Shown: piece by piece, positions 1-10,200 of the stretch
Layout of the letters: each line of letters starts with the position of its first letter
How positions within the stretch are numbered: position 1 is the first letter of the stretch
NCBI GenBank assembly: GCA_026122225.1
Contig: JANEZZ010001906.1
Span: 1-64,000, forward strand
DNA from: Heloderma charlesbogerti
Taxonomy: Eukaryota > Chordata > Lepidosauria > Squamata > Helodermatidae
Direction: 5' to 3'
DNA: 64,000 bases
Program-made: the position numbers and the translations under genes
The notes under the pieces: generated by a model
Seen by the model: only the letters and a program-made list of their open reading frames with translations
Told to the model about the DNA's origin: nothing
Database searches by the model: none

Positions 1-30
1 CCCCCCATCCCAACAGTCAGTTACTAATAT

Positions 31-815
31 GTCCACTCAGCATGCACTGTATTCATAGGTGCACATTTAGAAATTATAACTATAAGTACAGAACGCGGCG
101 GCTTGCCTGATTAAAGGCAGCCGTTGGCGTGATCACATCATTCCGGTGCTGAAGGAGTTGCACTGGTTACCACTTGTTTTCCTGGCCAAATTCAAGGTGT
201 TGGTTTTGACCTTTAAAACCCTATATGGTTCTGGCCCAGCCTATCTTAAGGAGCATCTCCAGCAACACCAGACAGGCCGCTCAGCAAGATCAGCCTCGGA
301 TGGCCTTCTCTCTGTCCCATCAGTCAGGACAGCTAGACTGGTGAGGATGAGGGAGAGGGCCTTCTCTGTGGTGGCCCCCACTCTGTGGAACTCCCTCCCT
401 AGGGAACTCCACCATGCCCCCTCTTTAATGAGCTTCCGCCACGCATTAAAAATGTGGTTGTTCAGGCAGGCATTTGGTGTGGGTTAGGGTATTTTTAGAA
501 ATATTATGTTTTAATGTAGAATTTTATTGTTTTAAAACTGTTGTATTGCTGTACATCGCCCAGAGTGATCGGCCAGATGGGCGATTAAGAAAATAAATAA
601 ATAAAGAACATCTCACCATAGTTAAGAAGACTGATGAGATGATCAGTGTGCCTGCTCAGTCTGTTGTCCAGGTGGTAACTGTTCAAGGCCCCTACTCCTC
701 TCCTTCCTCATGGTTCTTTGGCTTTAAACCAGACTTGGACTGGACAGCCCTTCAAACAGAGGATACCTTCACACAGAGGACTGTCCTCTGTACAGTAGGA
801 CACCTGGCCACTCTA
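31..815 (-). repeat. TAGGGTGGCC-family MITE, copy A, split by an L2
   Basis: This is one of about eight dispersed copies of the same non-coding repeat; others are near 9.1, 12.4, 14.6, 27.6, 37.4, 44.6 and 47.2 kb. It is recognised by shared blocks: 'ggtgcacatttagaaat', 'catctcaccatag', 'gaagactga', 'ttaaaccagacttggactgg' and 'gaggactgtcctctgt'. It ends in TGGCCACTCTA at 815. The left end is diverged or lies beyond the window. The copy is interrupted by an L2 tail at 95-604: the two halves join back into the family order once that insert is removed. Confidence 0.65.
95..604 (+). mobile_element. L2-type LINE, 5'-truncated 3' end
   Basis: Bases 146-487 encode the C-terminal end of an L2-clade reverse transcriptase. 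Recognisable blocks are LHWLPLVFLAKFKVLVLTFK, then YGSGPAYLKE, then ERAFSVVAPTLWNSLPRELH, then a final LFRQAF. The ORF is open for 113 residues but lacks the endonuclease and all catalytic RT motifs, so it is a dead 5'-truncated copy. An AT-rich 3' tail ends in (AATA)n at 587-604. Flanking 'agaac' (90-94 and 605-609) is a plausible short target duplication. The insertion lies inside an older MITE. Confidence 0.8.
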
Positions 816-2095
816 TGAGGATCGTGGCGGGGGGAAAGGGTTAAACTCCCTCTCCCTAGCTGCCATGGTCCCGATCCTGACGTCACCCCCACAGCAGCTG
901 TTTTTATGTTTTCTTTTAAAAAAAGATACATGTGACATTAAATCAGGTGTTTAACATAGTTTGACCCTGACGTCCAAATAAATACAGTGCATAGGATTGC
1001 ACTGTCACCCCTCAGCCCTCCAACTGTAACATTTGGAGTGACTTAAACTGTAGCCTTCTTGCTGTTGTTAAGGATGTCTGCGATAATGGATGCAAAGTGC
1101 TTTTTAAAACGCCCTGGGAATGCTAAGCATTATTATTTTATTGAGGCTTTTCAGTATGTAAATGTATTTAAATGCAATCACTTAATGAGTTGATTATATT
1201 GGTTAAAAGCCAAATGCTTACTTGATCAAAAAAATATTTTTATAATTTATAGCTTTACTAGCAATACATGAATTTCCTGTTGGAAATAATGAGCACTTCA
1301 CACCATCCTGGTACTGCCTGCCAAATAATAAAACCCGTCTGCTATGACAGTAGTCCACAGCCCACCTTGGCAACATAATGAGGGCTGTCCTGGAAATGAT
1401 TTGTATGGCACATCAGCTGAATTACTCAGCTCGCTATCTCACTCCCAGCTCCTGACAGGAAACCCAGTGCGATTCTGTGTACCAAAGTCGGGTGAGGGTA
1501 CATATGTATGTGGATCTCTATTAATAAAAGAGGATGCGAGTCTGTCTGCTGCCCATCAGTACCGTGGCACCAGGACTGTGAAACCTAGGCACCTGAAACT
1601 TGGTGTGCATATTAAGGGGGCCCTAGAGGTGTGCACCTCAGGGTTATTTTGTTTTTAAAAAGCATTAATTAATTTACATTATTTAAATGTGTCTGTGTGG
1701 TTGAAGCCTGCAGTAACATCTTCAGTCACTAGGGGGAGACATCCCTGACTAGAACATAGCTTTGCCGTCCATACAGTCGGAAGCCAAGGGAGATTAGTAG
1801 GCTAAGGAACAGAGTCGTACACCTGCCCCGCCAGCTGCTGCGGGGTAGCCCCAACCCCCAGGGAGAAGGAGTGGGCAGCCCCCTCCTTCCAGGGGCTATA
1901 GGGCTGCCCTATGGCAGGGGCCATGCCTAGGGGTGCCAGTGGGCATGGCTTCACTCAGATGGGGCAGGCACAAAGTGTCCAATTCTGCCAGCTGTATAAG
2001 TTTGCTTGAAGGCTTCACTATGTCAAATGAAGGGCTAGTCCAGCCTGTGAGAAGCTGGGTCCATTTACTAGTGTGTAAATTAATTGCTATACAAT
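816..2095. other. Intergenic, no gene recognised
   Basis: AT-rich non-coding sequence with only short chance ORFs. There is a '(g)tgcataggattgcactg' piece near 990 of a small motif seen many times in the window. A small GC-rich patch lies at 1815-1960. No splice-flanked exon, RNA gene or clear mobile element was recognised. Confidence 0.5.
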
Positions 2096-2587
2096 TAGGG
2101 ATGTCAGAGAATTTCACCACGAATCTCAGGGAGGCTGAATGCCAGTGCATTCGGCCCCCCGAAATCGGTGGCGAAATGGCCTGCCCCCCGCCCCCCCTGG
2201 GACAGGACTTACCTTGGGCGAATCTCCCATGGGCGCCGCCATTTGCGTATGCGCGGTTTTTGTTTTTGTTTTACTCAGCTGTGATAGGCTACGTAAACAT
2301 TTACGTAGCCTATCACGGCTGACTGCAGGGACGCAAACGGCGGTGGCTACAGCCGCCGCCATTTGCGTTCCCGGCCGGCCAGGATTCACGGCGGGAGGGA
2401 CGGGGCGCCTCCCCCCCCGGCCAGAATTTTGGGGGGGAGGGATGGGGTGCCTCCCCCCGGCCAGAATTTCAGGGGGGAGGAACAGGGCGCCTCCCCCCCA
2501 GCCAGAATTTCAGGGGGAGGGATGGAGCGCCTCCCCCCCACCGCGAATCAATTTTGTCATAAGGTAAGTGACTTTCGTACATCCCTA
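2096..2587 (+). mobile_element. Palindrome-rich Ac-type hAT-like MITE, copy I
   Basis: Termini are TAGGGATGTCAGAG on the left and the inverted CGTACATCCCTA on the right, flanked by 8-bp target duplications that match 6 of 8 (tatacaat and tatgaaat). The interior has no coding potential and is modular. A left terminal hairpin folds around GAATGC/GCATTC (about 2110-2183). It is followed by a C-rich spacer, then a GCCGCCATTTGCG block. Next comes a perfect-arm TACGTA hairpin (2281-2316), then a 'gcaaacggcggtgg' inverted block. Four head-to-tail GC-rich units of about 40 bp with the core 'ggccagaattt' follow (about 2385-2545). AGGTAAGT occurs near the right end (GTAAGT 2564-2569), and its reverse complement near the left (2207-2212). 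Ac transposons of plants carry (C/T)AGGGATGAAA termini and 8-bp duplications, hence the assignment. No transposase is present. Confidence 0.8.
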
Positions 2588-2769
2588 TATGAAATGTAAA
2601 ATACGTGAAAGAAAATTAAACAAAATTTTCAGATCTGACATATTGACCCAATTCAGACAATCTTGCTTCTACACTTAGCCCCTTTGCTGTTGGTTCATTC
2701 CTCCCTTCACACAAGCAAGCAAAGAAGCCCCAGTTAAACGCAGCTTTCCATTATGTGTGAACTAACAAC

Positions 2770-2861
2770 TAGGGCTAACGGCTTCCAAACAAGCCAGGAT
2801 TTGGAAGCCAATTTTAAAGTCGGCTTCCAAATCCTGGCTTGTTTGGAAGCCATTAACCCTC
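2770..2861. repeat. Perfect 30-bp inverted repeat (hairpin)
   Basis: Arms 2780-2809 and 2822-2851 are exact reverse complements over 30 of 30 bases, separated by a 12-base AT-rich spacer. Similarity extends outward as 'agggctaac' against 'attaaccct' with two mismatches. The function is unknown. It may be a tiny foldback MITE or the core of one, and if transcribed would form a pre-miRNA-like stem. Confidence 0.85.
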
Positions 2862-2919
2862 ATTCCCAGTTGGGAAACTATGATTAACTGCAGCTTCCTT
2901 GTTTGTTTCCACTGGTGTA

Positions 2920-3310
2920 GTGGTGAATTTCAAAGTGCAGGCATTCATCATGACTTTCCTCATAGCAACACACCCCAAGGAGAGGCCCAAAATGCAGACA
3001 GCTGTGTTGATCCATATCAACAAACCAATTCTAGCTGTTTCCATCTCTACCAGGAGCAGGTAATCTGTAAAGCCAATGGCTCTTAAATGCCCATTCAAGA
3101 CCAGGACGCCCCCAAATACTTTGCATCACAGCAGGGACAGCTCACAACTATATACTGTTGCTGAGAAAATTCATCCCCCGCTCCCCAGCTACTGTGATGA
3201 TTGCAGGTAAGTTCAGAGGGAATACAGAATTCTGAGGGGGGTGGCAGATACTAAAAAAGTGCCAGTGCTGTGTCCGTGTGAGTGCTGGGTCCACTACACA
3301 ACTGTTTGTT
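2920..3310 (+). repeat. Dispersed repeat R2, copy 1
   Basis: About 300 bp here match 45030-45330 in the same order. Shared blocks include 'catcatgac', 'ccccaaggag', 'atatcaac', 'aggagcagg', 'ggctcttaa' and 'cccagctactgtga'. The following piece (3255-3305, 'aaaagtgccagtgctg') matches 45893 onward and 22820 onward. No coding potential was recognised. The class is undetermined. Confidence 0.6.
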
Positions 3311-4434
3311 TCACCGCTCGTGCGAAGAGAGGAGCAAAATGCCAGCAAACGGGCTAAGTGGGCGTACGGAGCTTGTGCATAGCCTGGCTTTATTAAGCCC
3401 GGATTCGACCATCCGAACGCGGCCATTGTCTGATAACTATTGCTTTCTCTCTATCCTCAGTGGACAAACTATGTTGGCTTTATGTGAACTGTGTCAAAGA
3501 GATAGCTTGGGCTTTAAAGAAAGGCCTGAGAGAAGATGAAGAGATTGTTGAAATTATTATTTTTTAAATGCAACTGAAGACCTGAATCCAGCCATGCTGA
3601 GAGACGTTCTTGTTGTGCTTTTTCTGTGCTGTACAGTGCAGACATTTTGTGGTAGGGGCAGGGAAGAAATGGAGGCAGTTACCGCCGTGCTGCACAGAGC
3701 GTTCTGTCATCCTCGTTGACAGACCACTTGAGATCTGTCAGCAATAGTCAAGGACAGTTGTTCTGCAGCGAAAAGGACAACGATGCTGAGACAGCTCCAG
3801 CAGGAAGTGCACATGATGGAGTCCTCCGATGAGGCTGATCAAACAAGCAAGAGTACAGAACAAGTTGCTAGGTTTTGTTGTTGCAGTGTACGGTCATGAG
3901 ATGACTCCATCTGATCTGAATGCAAATCAAGAGTTTACTGGACCTCAGCAAACTGCTGTGGGACCAGGGCAGGTGTCAAGGTAGGCATGGTGGGGCACCA
4001 GCTGAGGCCCCACACCCCAGCATGGTCCCACTGACAAAAGCCCCCTGGAGTGGCTCTTCCTCCTTGTCACTGCAACCTGCTTGTTCACCTGCCTCTCACT
4101 GTGGCCCACACAATGGTGGTGATGAGGAGGAAGAACAATGGATGCCACTGCTTACTTGCTTACTGGCTCTCTCTGCCTGTCAAACGAGCGAGGGCTACCA
4201 ATGAGAAGAAAGAGAACGAGGTGCAAAAGGAGCTGGTGACAATGGCAATGAGAAGGTGGACTCTTTGAGGGAGGGGGCCCACTGGAGCAATCTTCCCCAA
4301 GGGCCCTCCAAAACCTGGAACCAGCTAAATGACACTGATAAACCATGCAAGGTTGAGACGCTTGAGGAATTTGATCTTGGAGTTAAGGAAGATCTTAGTC
4401 TTAAGATCTTCAGAGGAGACTCTCCTCTGGATAC
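3311..4434. other. Intergenic, no gene recognised
   Basis: Only short overlapping ORFs on both strands with no family resemblance. No repeat was recognised with confidence between 3311 and 4434. Confidence 0.4.
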
Positions 4435-4772
4435 CTTTGTCAGAGGATGCTTGTGCAGGAACTAGGCAGAGGGCCTTCTATGTGTTGGCACCTCATCTCT
4501 GGAATGTCCTTCCCATTGAAGCTCAAATGGCGCTGACACTGCTATCATTTCAGTGGCAGGTTAAAACTTATTTATTTGCCCAGGCATTTTACAATGTGAT
4601 GGGGGTTTTTGAGCTTATTGCTCTGCTTCTTATGCCTCTGATCTGTTTTTATTGTAATATTTTATGTTTTTATTGTGGTATATTTTGATTTTTTTTTTTA
4701 CTGCCCTGCTATCTTAGGGTGAATGGCAGGTTAAAAATACCTTATTTTTTTAAAAAAATTAAATAAATGTGC
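4435..4772 (+). mobile_element. Old L2/CR1-type LINE C-terminal fragment
   Basis: The translation contains RQRAFYVLAPHLWNVLP and, after a gap, a final LKTYLFAQAF-like block (VKTYLFAQAF). This is the same C-terminal signature as the L2 copies at 146 and 11654 but much more diverged. A T-rich tail and 'ttaaataaatg' follow (4740-4770). The RT core is absent. Confidence is limited by divergence. Confidence 0.6.
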
Positions 4773-5122
4773 AAATTACAATATGAATTAACCTAATCCC
4801 TGTCTCCTGGATTAATGCGCAGACTGGAACATAATCGTGCTTCAGATTTTCCACTTTTCTGAATTTCGTGATGCAGTTCTTGGTTAAAAATAAAATACCA
4901 AAACACATTTTAAAATGCATGCTTTATGATAAAATACACTTAGAAATGTGTACATTTACATACATTTCATTTAGAGGGTAAACTTATGGTCCTGGGGATG
5001 GTGTCCCGGGGACACAGGATTGTGTGGGTTTTCCTCTTCGAGGCACTACGCAGAGCTCCAGCTACAGAGAGGAAAATCTGAACATGGATCACATCCCTCA
5101 GCCCCTTCCAGCCACTGTGATA
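4773..5122. other. Intergenic, no gene recognised
   Basis: AT-rich until about 4980, then mixed sequence. Nothing was recognised. The sequence directly abuts the target duplication of the next element. Confidence 0.4.
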
Positions 5123-6023
5123 TAGGGGTGTCAGAGAATTTCTCGCCGAAACTTCAGGGGGCCAAGTGCCGACGTATTCGGCCCCCCGAAGTAGTTTCGG
5201 GGAGAAATTCTCCCCCCCGCCCCCCCCGGGATGGGACTTAACTTTCCCGAATGTCGCTCCCGGTGGCGGGTCGCAGCGGCGGTTCGGCAGGGCTTTGACA
5301 GGGGCGGGGGTGGCTGCCAGTCTTTCGACCGGCTGCTGCCGCCGCCATTCCAAGAAAAGTAAAAAACCCCCCCAAAACGCCCCCTTGATAGGCTATGTGC
5401 CGATTAACGTAGCCTATCACGGATAGATTTGCAAAACGTAGCCTACGGCTAATGGCGGCCCCCATAGGGAGCCGCCATTCGCGTTCCTTATTTGGTTGCT
5501 GTAGTCTACGTAAAGATTACGTAGACTACAGCGAAAATAAGGGCAATGCTATTTGCGTTGCCCTTATTTTCGCCGTAGTCTACGTAAATCTTTACGTAGA
5601 CTACAGTGACCAAATAAGGAACGTGAATGGTGGCTCCCTATGGGGGCCACCATTTGCGTACGCGCTTTTTTTTTTTTTTAATTCCCTGTGATAGGCTACG
5701 TGACGATTAACGTAGCCTATCACGGCTGACTTTGCAGATCTAGCCGTGATAGGCTACGTAAATCGTTACGTAGCCTATCACGGGGCGTTTTGGTTTTTTT
5801 TTACTTTTCTGTTGAAGTTCGCAGCTGGGGAGACGAGGCGCTTCTCCCCGGCCTGAATTTCAGCCGGGGGTGAGGCGGGAAGCCTCCCCCCGGCCTGAAT
5901 TTCAGCTGGGCGAGGCGGGAAGACACCCCCCGCTCGCATGAACTTCAGGGGGAGAAGCGAAGTGCCTCCCCCCCACCACGAAAAAAGCTGCGGGACAAGA
6001 TAAGTCCCTTTCGTACATCCCTA
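5123..6023 (+). mobile_element. Palindrome-rich hAT-like MITE, copy II (giant palindrome)
   Basis: The element is 901 bp, from TAGGGGTGTCAGAG to CGTACATCCCTA. The 6-bp GTGATA directly abuts both ends (5117-5122 and 6024-6029), a shortened or slipped duplication. Five TACGTA-type hairpins are present: 5386-5420, 5498-5532, about 5572-5606, 5688-5723 and 5744-5783. The second and third hairpins and their flanks form one imperfect palindrome of about 215 bp centred near 5556 (roughly 5449-5665). Its arms read, from outside in: 'ggcggcccccatagggagcc', 'gcgttccttattt', the hairpin, then 'cgaaaataagggca'. A right subterminal array of GC-rich units with 'ggcctgaatttcag' lies at 5838-5975. No ORF resembles a transposase. 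The donor-like motif is degraded at both ends of this copy (acttaact, gataagt). Confidence 0.8.
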
Positions 6024-6146
6024 GTGATAGCTTCCTCCCTGAGGTCAGAACTACAACTTTGGGAGAAGGGAAAGGAGCATGTTGGGGGCTTGCCAGTGGG
6101 AGCTCCCAGCCTCCAACCACACTCCCAACCTGGGGGAACATTTAGA

Positions 6147-7046
6147 TAGGGATGTACGAAAGTGACTTACCTGTTCGCGGATTATGTTTATGGGGGGGGA
6201 GGCGTTCTGTCCCTCCCCTCGGAATCCTTGACAGGGAGGAGGCGCTCCGTTCCTCCCCCCCGGAATCCTCGATGGCCGGCTGTGCTCCGCAGCGGCTCCG
6301 CGGAGCAGCCAGCCAGGCCCAGGCCAGAGCCATCCACAGCCGGATTTCCGGCCATGGAGGGCTCTAGGTAAAAACAAAAACAAAAAACCGCGTACACAAA
6401 TGGCGGCAGCTACGGCCAATTCTGGCCGTACAATTCTGGCCACCAATTCTGGCTGTCTCAGTCTACGTAAATATTTACGTAGACTATGAAGGTGAAAATA
6501 AAGGGGAACGCAAATAGCGTAGCGGGCGCTATTTGAATCCCTTTTTGATTCGCCGTTTTAGCCTACATAAATATTTACCTAGGCTAAAATGGCGAATCAA
6601 AAAGGGACGCAAATAGCGCCCGCTACGCTATTTGCGTTCCCCTTATTTTCGCCGTCTTAGTCTACGTAAATATTTACGTAGACTAAGACACCAAAAATAA
6701 GGAACGCAAATGGCGGCGGCCATAGCTGCCGCCATTTGCGTACGCAGTTTTTTTTTTTTACCCGGCCATGATAGGCTACGTAAATCTTTATGTAGCCTAT
6801 CATGTCTTGAAAAAAAAACACCCCCCCCCCAGAACTCTGCAAATGGCGGTGGCGGCAGCCAGTCGGAAGACCAGCCGCCACCGCTGCCGCCGCCGCCCGG
6901 AAGATCCGCCCCAGGTAAGTCTCATCCCGGAGGGGATTCGCGGGGAGGTGGGGGGTGGCAGGCCGTTCCGCCACATATTTCAGGAGGCCGAATGCACTGG
7001 CATTCGGCCTCACCGAGATCCGTGGTGGAATTCTCTGCCATCACTA
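6147..7046 (-). mobile_element. Palindrome-rich hAT-like MITE, copy III, perfect TSD
   Basis: The element is 900 bp in reverse orientation: the TACGAAAG end is on the left and the hairpin end on the right. CATTTAGA is an exact 8-bp target duplication (6139-6146 and 7047-7054). The right terminus reads CATCACTA, a one-base variant. A palindrome spans about 6455-6690, centred at 6561-6568. Its arms contain 'gcaaatagcgtagcgggcgc' and 'ttgattcgccgttttagcct' with their inverted partners. Outward-facing AGGTAAGT occurs at both ends (ACTTAC 6165-6170, GTAAGT 6915-6920). It lies 123 bp from copy II in the opposite orientation. ORFs in it are GC-driven artefacts. Confidence 0.88.
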
Positions 7047-7054
7047 CATTTAGA

Positions 7055-8750
7055 TCAGCCCAGGAGCTGGTCATTCACAAGGAAAACCCTGTAGGGGGTG
7101 TGGGGAAATGAAGAAAGGCTCCATATTCTCTTCCACTCTACTGGCAAGAGTCTGGCAGGACTTAGGATAGATCGTCTGATATTGGAGCACTCTGATTAGG
7201 GTTTAGAAATGTCTTAGAAATGTCTATTTGGTGAAAAAGTGCATTCAAAAATATGTATACTTATATAAATATTTATATATGAATCTTTCCATGGATTTTG
7301 AAAAAATAAATGCAGATTACTCAGGAAACAGACAGAACAGACTCATGAATGAACACAGGCAAATTGACATAGGCCAGAAAAAGTCCATCCCAGGTTATTA
7401 GTGAACCTGAAACAGAGCGTACACATGTCAAGGACATAAATGGTCTAATGGAAACATACCAGAAATATCTCCCAACGGCAACTTCCCTCACTCAGAAAGG
7501 GGATGATTTGCTTTTGGAAATTTGATTCACTCCAAGTAGAATTCCTGAAGACCCTTGAAGATGGGCATGTGCTTTGGCTCAGATCCAGAATTTATGAAAA
7601 CATTGACCAATTTTTCAGGGGGAAGGACAGAAATATTCTGAAAATGCTTTAGTTTTGAGAATGTTCCCCTTCTGCTGCTATTGCCACTCCCATTCTAATT
7701 CTGCTTTGGTGCCATTTAATTCTTCAAATTGTTGCATTCTATTTGTTCTCGTTTAATCATATCCAAACCAGTAGGGGATCACAAAGTTAATGGTATATTG
7801 TGACACTACACAGCCAATCCAATTAGGTTATGTGATGACATTACTGAGGGTCCATGAAGCCAACTGATAATGAGGGCATTGCTTCCTGCATGAGTATCCC
7901 AGCCAATAGGATCATGTAATCAAGAGGTGATGTCACAGTGATATATATCCAACCAGCCTTAGCTATGTGCTGACATCACTGAGGTCAAATGAAGCAATTT
8001 CCGGAAGCATTTCCTTCCCTCTAAATGAGCAAATATTTTTGTACCTTTTTAAAGAACACTTTTCAATGCTGCTGAAAATATTTCTGAATAGCGCCCCCAC
8101 TTTCATCTCAGCCTGGATTTTAAAACCTGTTTTAAAATATTGCTGCTCTCCTGATGCTGTAGCTGCAATAGTATGGTGGAAATAAAAATGGTTTCTGTTC
8201 ATTTTGTGGATATGAGACAGCTGACATTATATTGGTTTTTGACTGACTGAGATAAAAAAATGTTCTTTTCACATCCCATCCAACTATAATAGTCCTCCCC
8301 CGCTTTATCGTAGAGTCTTTGTAATCTTACAAATTAGAACCATTTAGCGAAAGTCTGAAACAGTGTACCCTTGTTATCTAGGAATTTCAGTGAACTGTGT
8401 GAAAATCACTTCTTTTGAAGTACATAAGAACATAGCCAAATGCATGGAGGACAAAATAATATGAAGGAGACATTGCTGCAACAATGATAGCATAACAGTT
8501 TGGTGTGTGGACCTTAGATATCTATTAATATCTGAAACTACTTACACCCCCATATATTCTAAATATATGTTCACTAGCTCCCACTTTCAGCAGAGATAAT
8601 GAGATTCTACAGAGAGGGAGAGTGTAAGTCATGAGAAAACTAAAGCAAAATCAAAATTGCAGCCAACCCAGAGTATCTTGCATAACTTACACAGCAAGGA
8701 AGAAAAGGTTGGTTTTTAAAAAAATATATATATACTGTTACTAATTCTTT
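7055..8750. other. Intergenic, no gene recognised
   Basis: AT-rich. Two diverged tandem blocks about 145 bp apart share 'atgtgatgacattactgagg' (7830) and 'tgtgctgacatcactgaggt' (7966), a weak ancient tandem duplication. No exon or RNA gene was recognised. Confidence 0.5.
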
Positions 8751-8758
8751 CTATCGAA

Positions 8759-8959
8759 CAGTGGAGGCTGGTGGCTCCAATGTCAGTGGGGCTGTAAATC
8801 TAGTCTGGGTTTTAGTCAGAATCAATCAGAATGCTACAGGAGCTTTCCAAGATGCTGAAGCCATAGGGGTCAGCACCGTGGAGAGCTCCTCTATAGTTCT
8901 GGCTGAAACCCAGAGCGGATTCACAGCCCCACTGACATCGGAGCCACCAGCCTCTGCTG
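8759..8959. mobile_element. Foldback hAT MITE (CAGTGGAGGCTGG family), copy 1
   Basis: The element is almost wholly self-complementary. CAGTGGAGGCTGGTGGCTCC on the left pairs with the inverted form on the right (GGAGCCACCAGCCTCTGCTG). The flanks are ctatcgaa (8751-8758) and ctattgaa (8960-8967), an 8-bp target duplication with one transition. CAGTG termini plus 8-bp duplication fit hAT. There is no coding capacity. Confidence 0.85.
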
Positions 8960-9005
8960 CTATTGAAGCCCCACTGTTGTCTGTTGTATAAAAAAGACTT
9001 TGCAG

Positions 9006-9395
9006 CTAGCCCTTCCCAAATTTGGTGCCTTCCCCATGAGCGTGACTACAACCCCCATCATCCCTCGCCAACATGGCCATGCTATTTGAAGGTGTCCTCT
9101 CTTTGAAAGGCTGTTCAGTCCATGTCTAGGTGAAAGATAAAGAGCCCTAAGAATATGGGAGAACAGGGGCCTTCAGGTTGCCCACCTGCAGTTAGCACCT
9201 GGACAGCAGATAGAGCAGGCACATAGGTCACCTGGTCACAATCTTCTCCGCTGCAGTGAGATATGCTGCATTTCTATTTACATTTTAATAATTATTTCTG
9301 CATTTGTATCTATAGCATTGGCATAGGCACATTTAATGCTGATCCGTGTCCTCCTCTTTGGCAACAGGTAGGGGCCACCCTGTTTCCACTTAAAT
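9006..9395 (+). repeat. TAGGGTGGCC-family MITE copy B, next to a foldback remnant
   Basis: Bases 9006-9062 ('cttcccaaatttggtgcctt', 'actacaacccccatcat') resemble half of the foldback repeat at 52964. Bases 9063-9395 carry the shared blocks of the TAGGGTGGCC family: 'gaaagataaagagccctaag', 'gttagcacctggacagcaga', 'gtcacctggtcacaatctt', 'ttaataattatttctgca'. They end in 'ggtaggggccacc'. Confidence 0.6.
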
Positions 9396-9683
9396 CTCCC
9401 CTTGTGTGCTAAGTGCTCCAACTGCCATGGAGTTGCTTTTGCAGCCCCCTGGGAGTCCTGCTCATTTGTCATTGATCCATCCCAAACCAAATGCAACATA
9501 TGCCAGGTGGAGTCCCTTTGCAATTGCGCAGGAAAGGGTTATTAGAGCACATGCAGCCACAAATTGCACTAACCTTTTCCTCTGCCATATTGAATTGCAG
9601 TCTCTGAAGGAATAACCTGCTGTTCCCCTTTAAAAAAAAATCCTTTAAGCATTCTTTCTTTCCAGATTCCTCCATTCCTAATG

Positions 9684-10200
9684 AATCATAGAATCATAGA
9701 ATAGTAGGGTTGGAAGGGGCCTACAAGGCCATCGAGTCCAGCCCGCTGCTCAATGCAGGAATCCAAGTCAGAGCATCCCTGACAGATGGCTGTCCAGCCT
9801 CGACTTGAATGCCTCCAGTGTGGGAGAGCCCACCACCTCCCTAGGTAATTGGTTCCATTGTTGTATTGCTCTAACAGTGAGGATGTTTTTCCTGATGTTC
9901 AGCCAGAATCTGGCTTCCCGTCACTTGAGCCCATGATTCCGTGTCCTGCACTCTGGGATGATCGAGAAGAGATCCTTGCCTTCCGCTCTGTGACAGCCTT
10001 TCAAGTACTTGAAGAGCGCTATCATATCTCCCCTCAGTCTTCTCTTCTCAAGGCTAAACACGCTCAGTTCTTTCAGTCTCTCTTCACAGGGCTTTGTTTC
10101 CAGTCCCCTGATCATCTTTGTTGCCCTCCTCTGAACCCTCTCCAGTTTGTCTGCATCCTTCTTAAAGTGTGGTGCCCAGTACTGGACATTAATCTTTTGG
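9684..10200 (-). mobile_element. CR1 LINE 3' end, 5'-truncated
   Basis: In reverse, the copy ends in the CR1 8-bp terminal repeat (attctatg repeated, seen here as 'catagaatcatagaatag' at 9686). The conserved 'ggttggaaggggcctacaag' and 'ctcaatgcaggaatccaa' blocks follow. The remainder to about 10200 reads as the CR1 C-terminal/3' region ('ccctctccagtttgtctgca', 'cttaaagtgtggtgcccag'). It carries no full RT. Confidence 0.85.

Noticed and set aside
1344..1658. 104-residue ORF
   Set aside because: No recognisable domain, no splice context, and surrounding sequence is non-coding in character.
2281..2316. CRISPR-like array from repeated TACGTA hairpins
   Set aside because: The repeats are palindromes within transposon copies with unequal spacing and no spacers; the genome is a vertebrate.
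5166..7111. Many overlapping ORFs of 60-134 residues in the palindrome-rich elements
   Set aside because: They are produced by GC-rich repeats and by palindromes, which open frames on both strands; none resembles a protein family.
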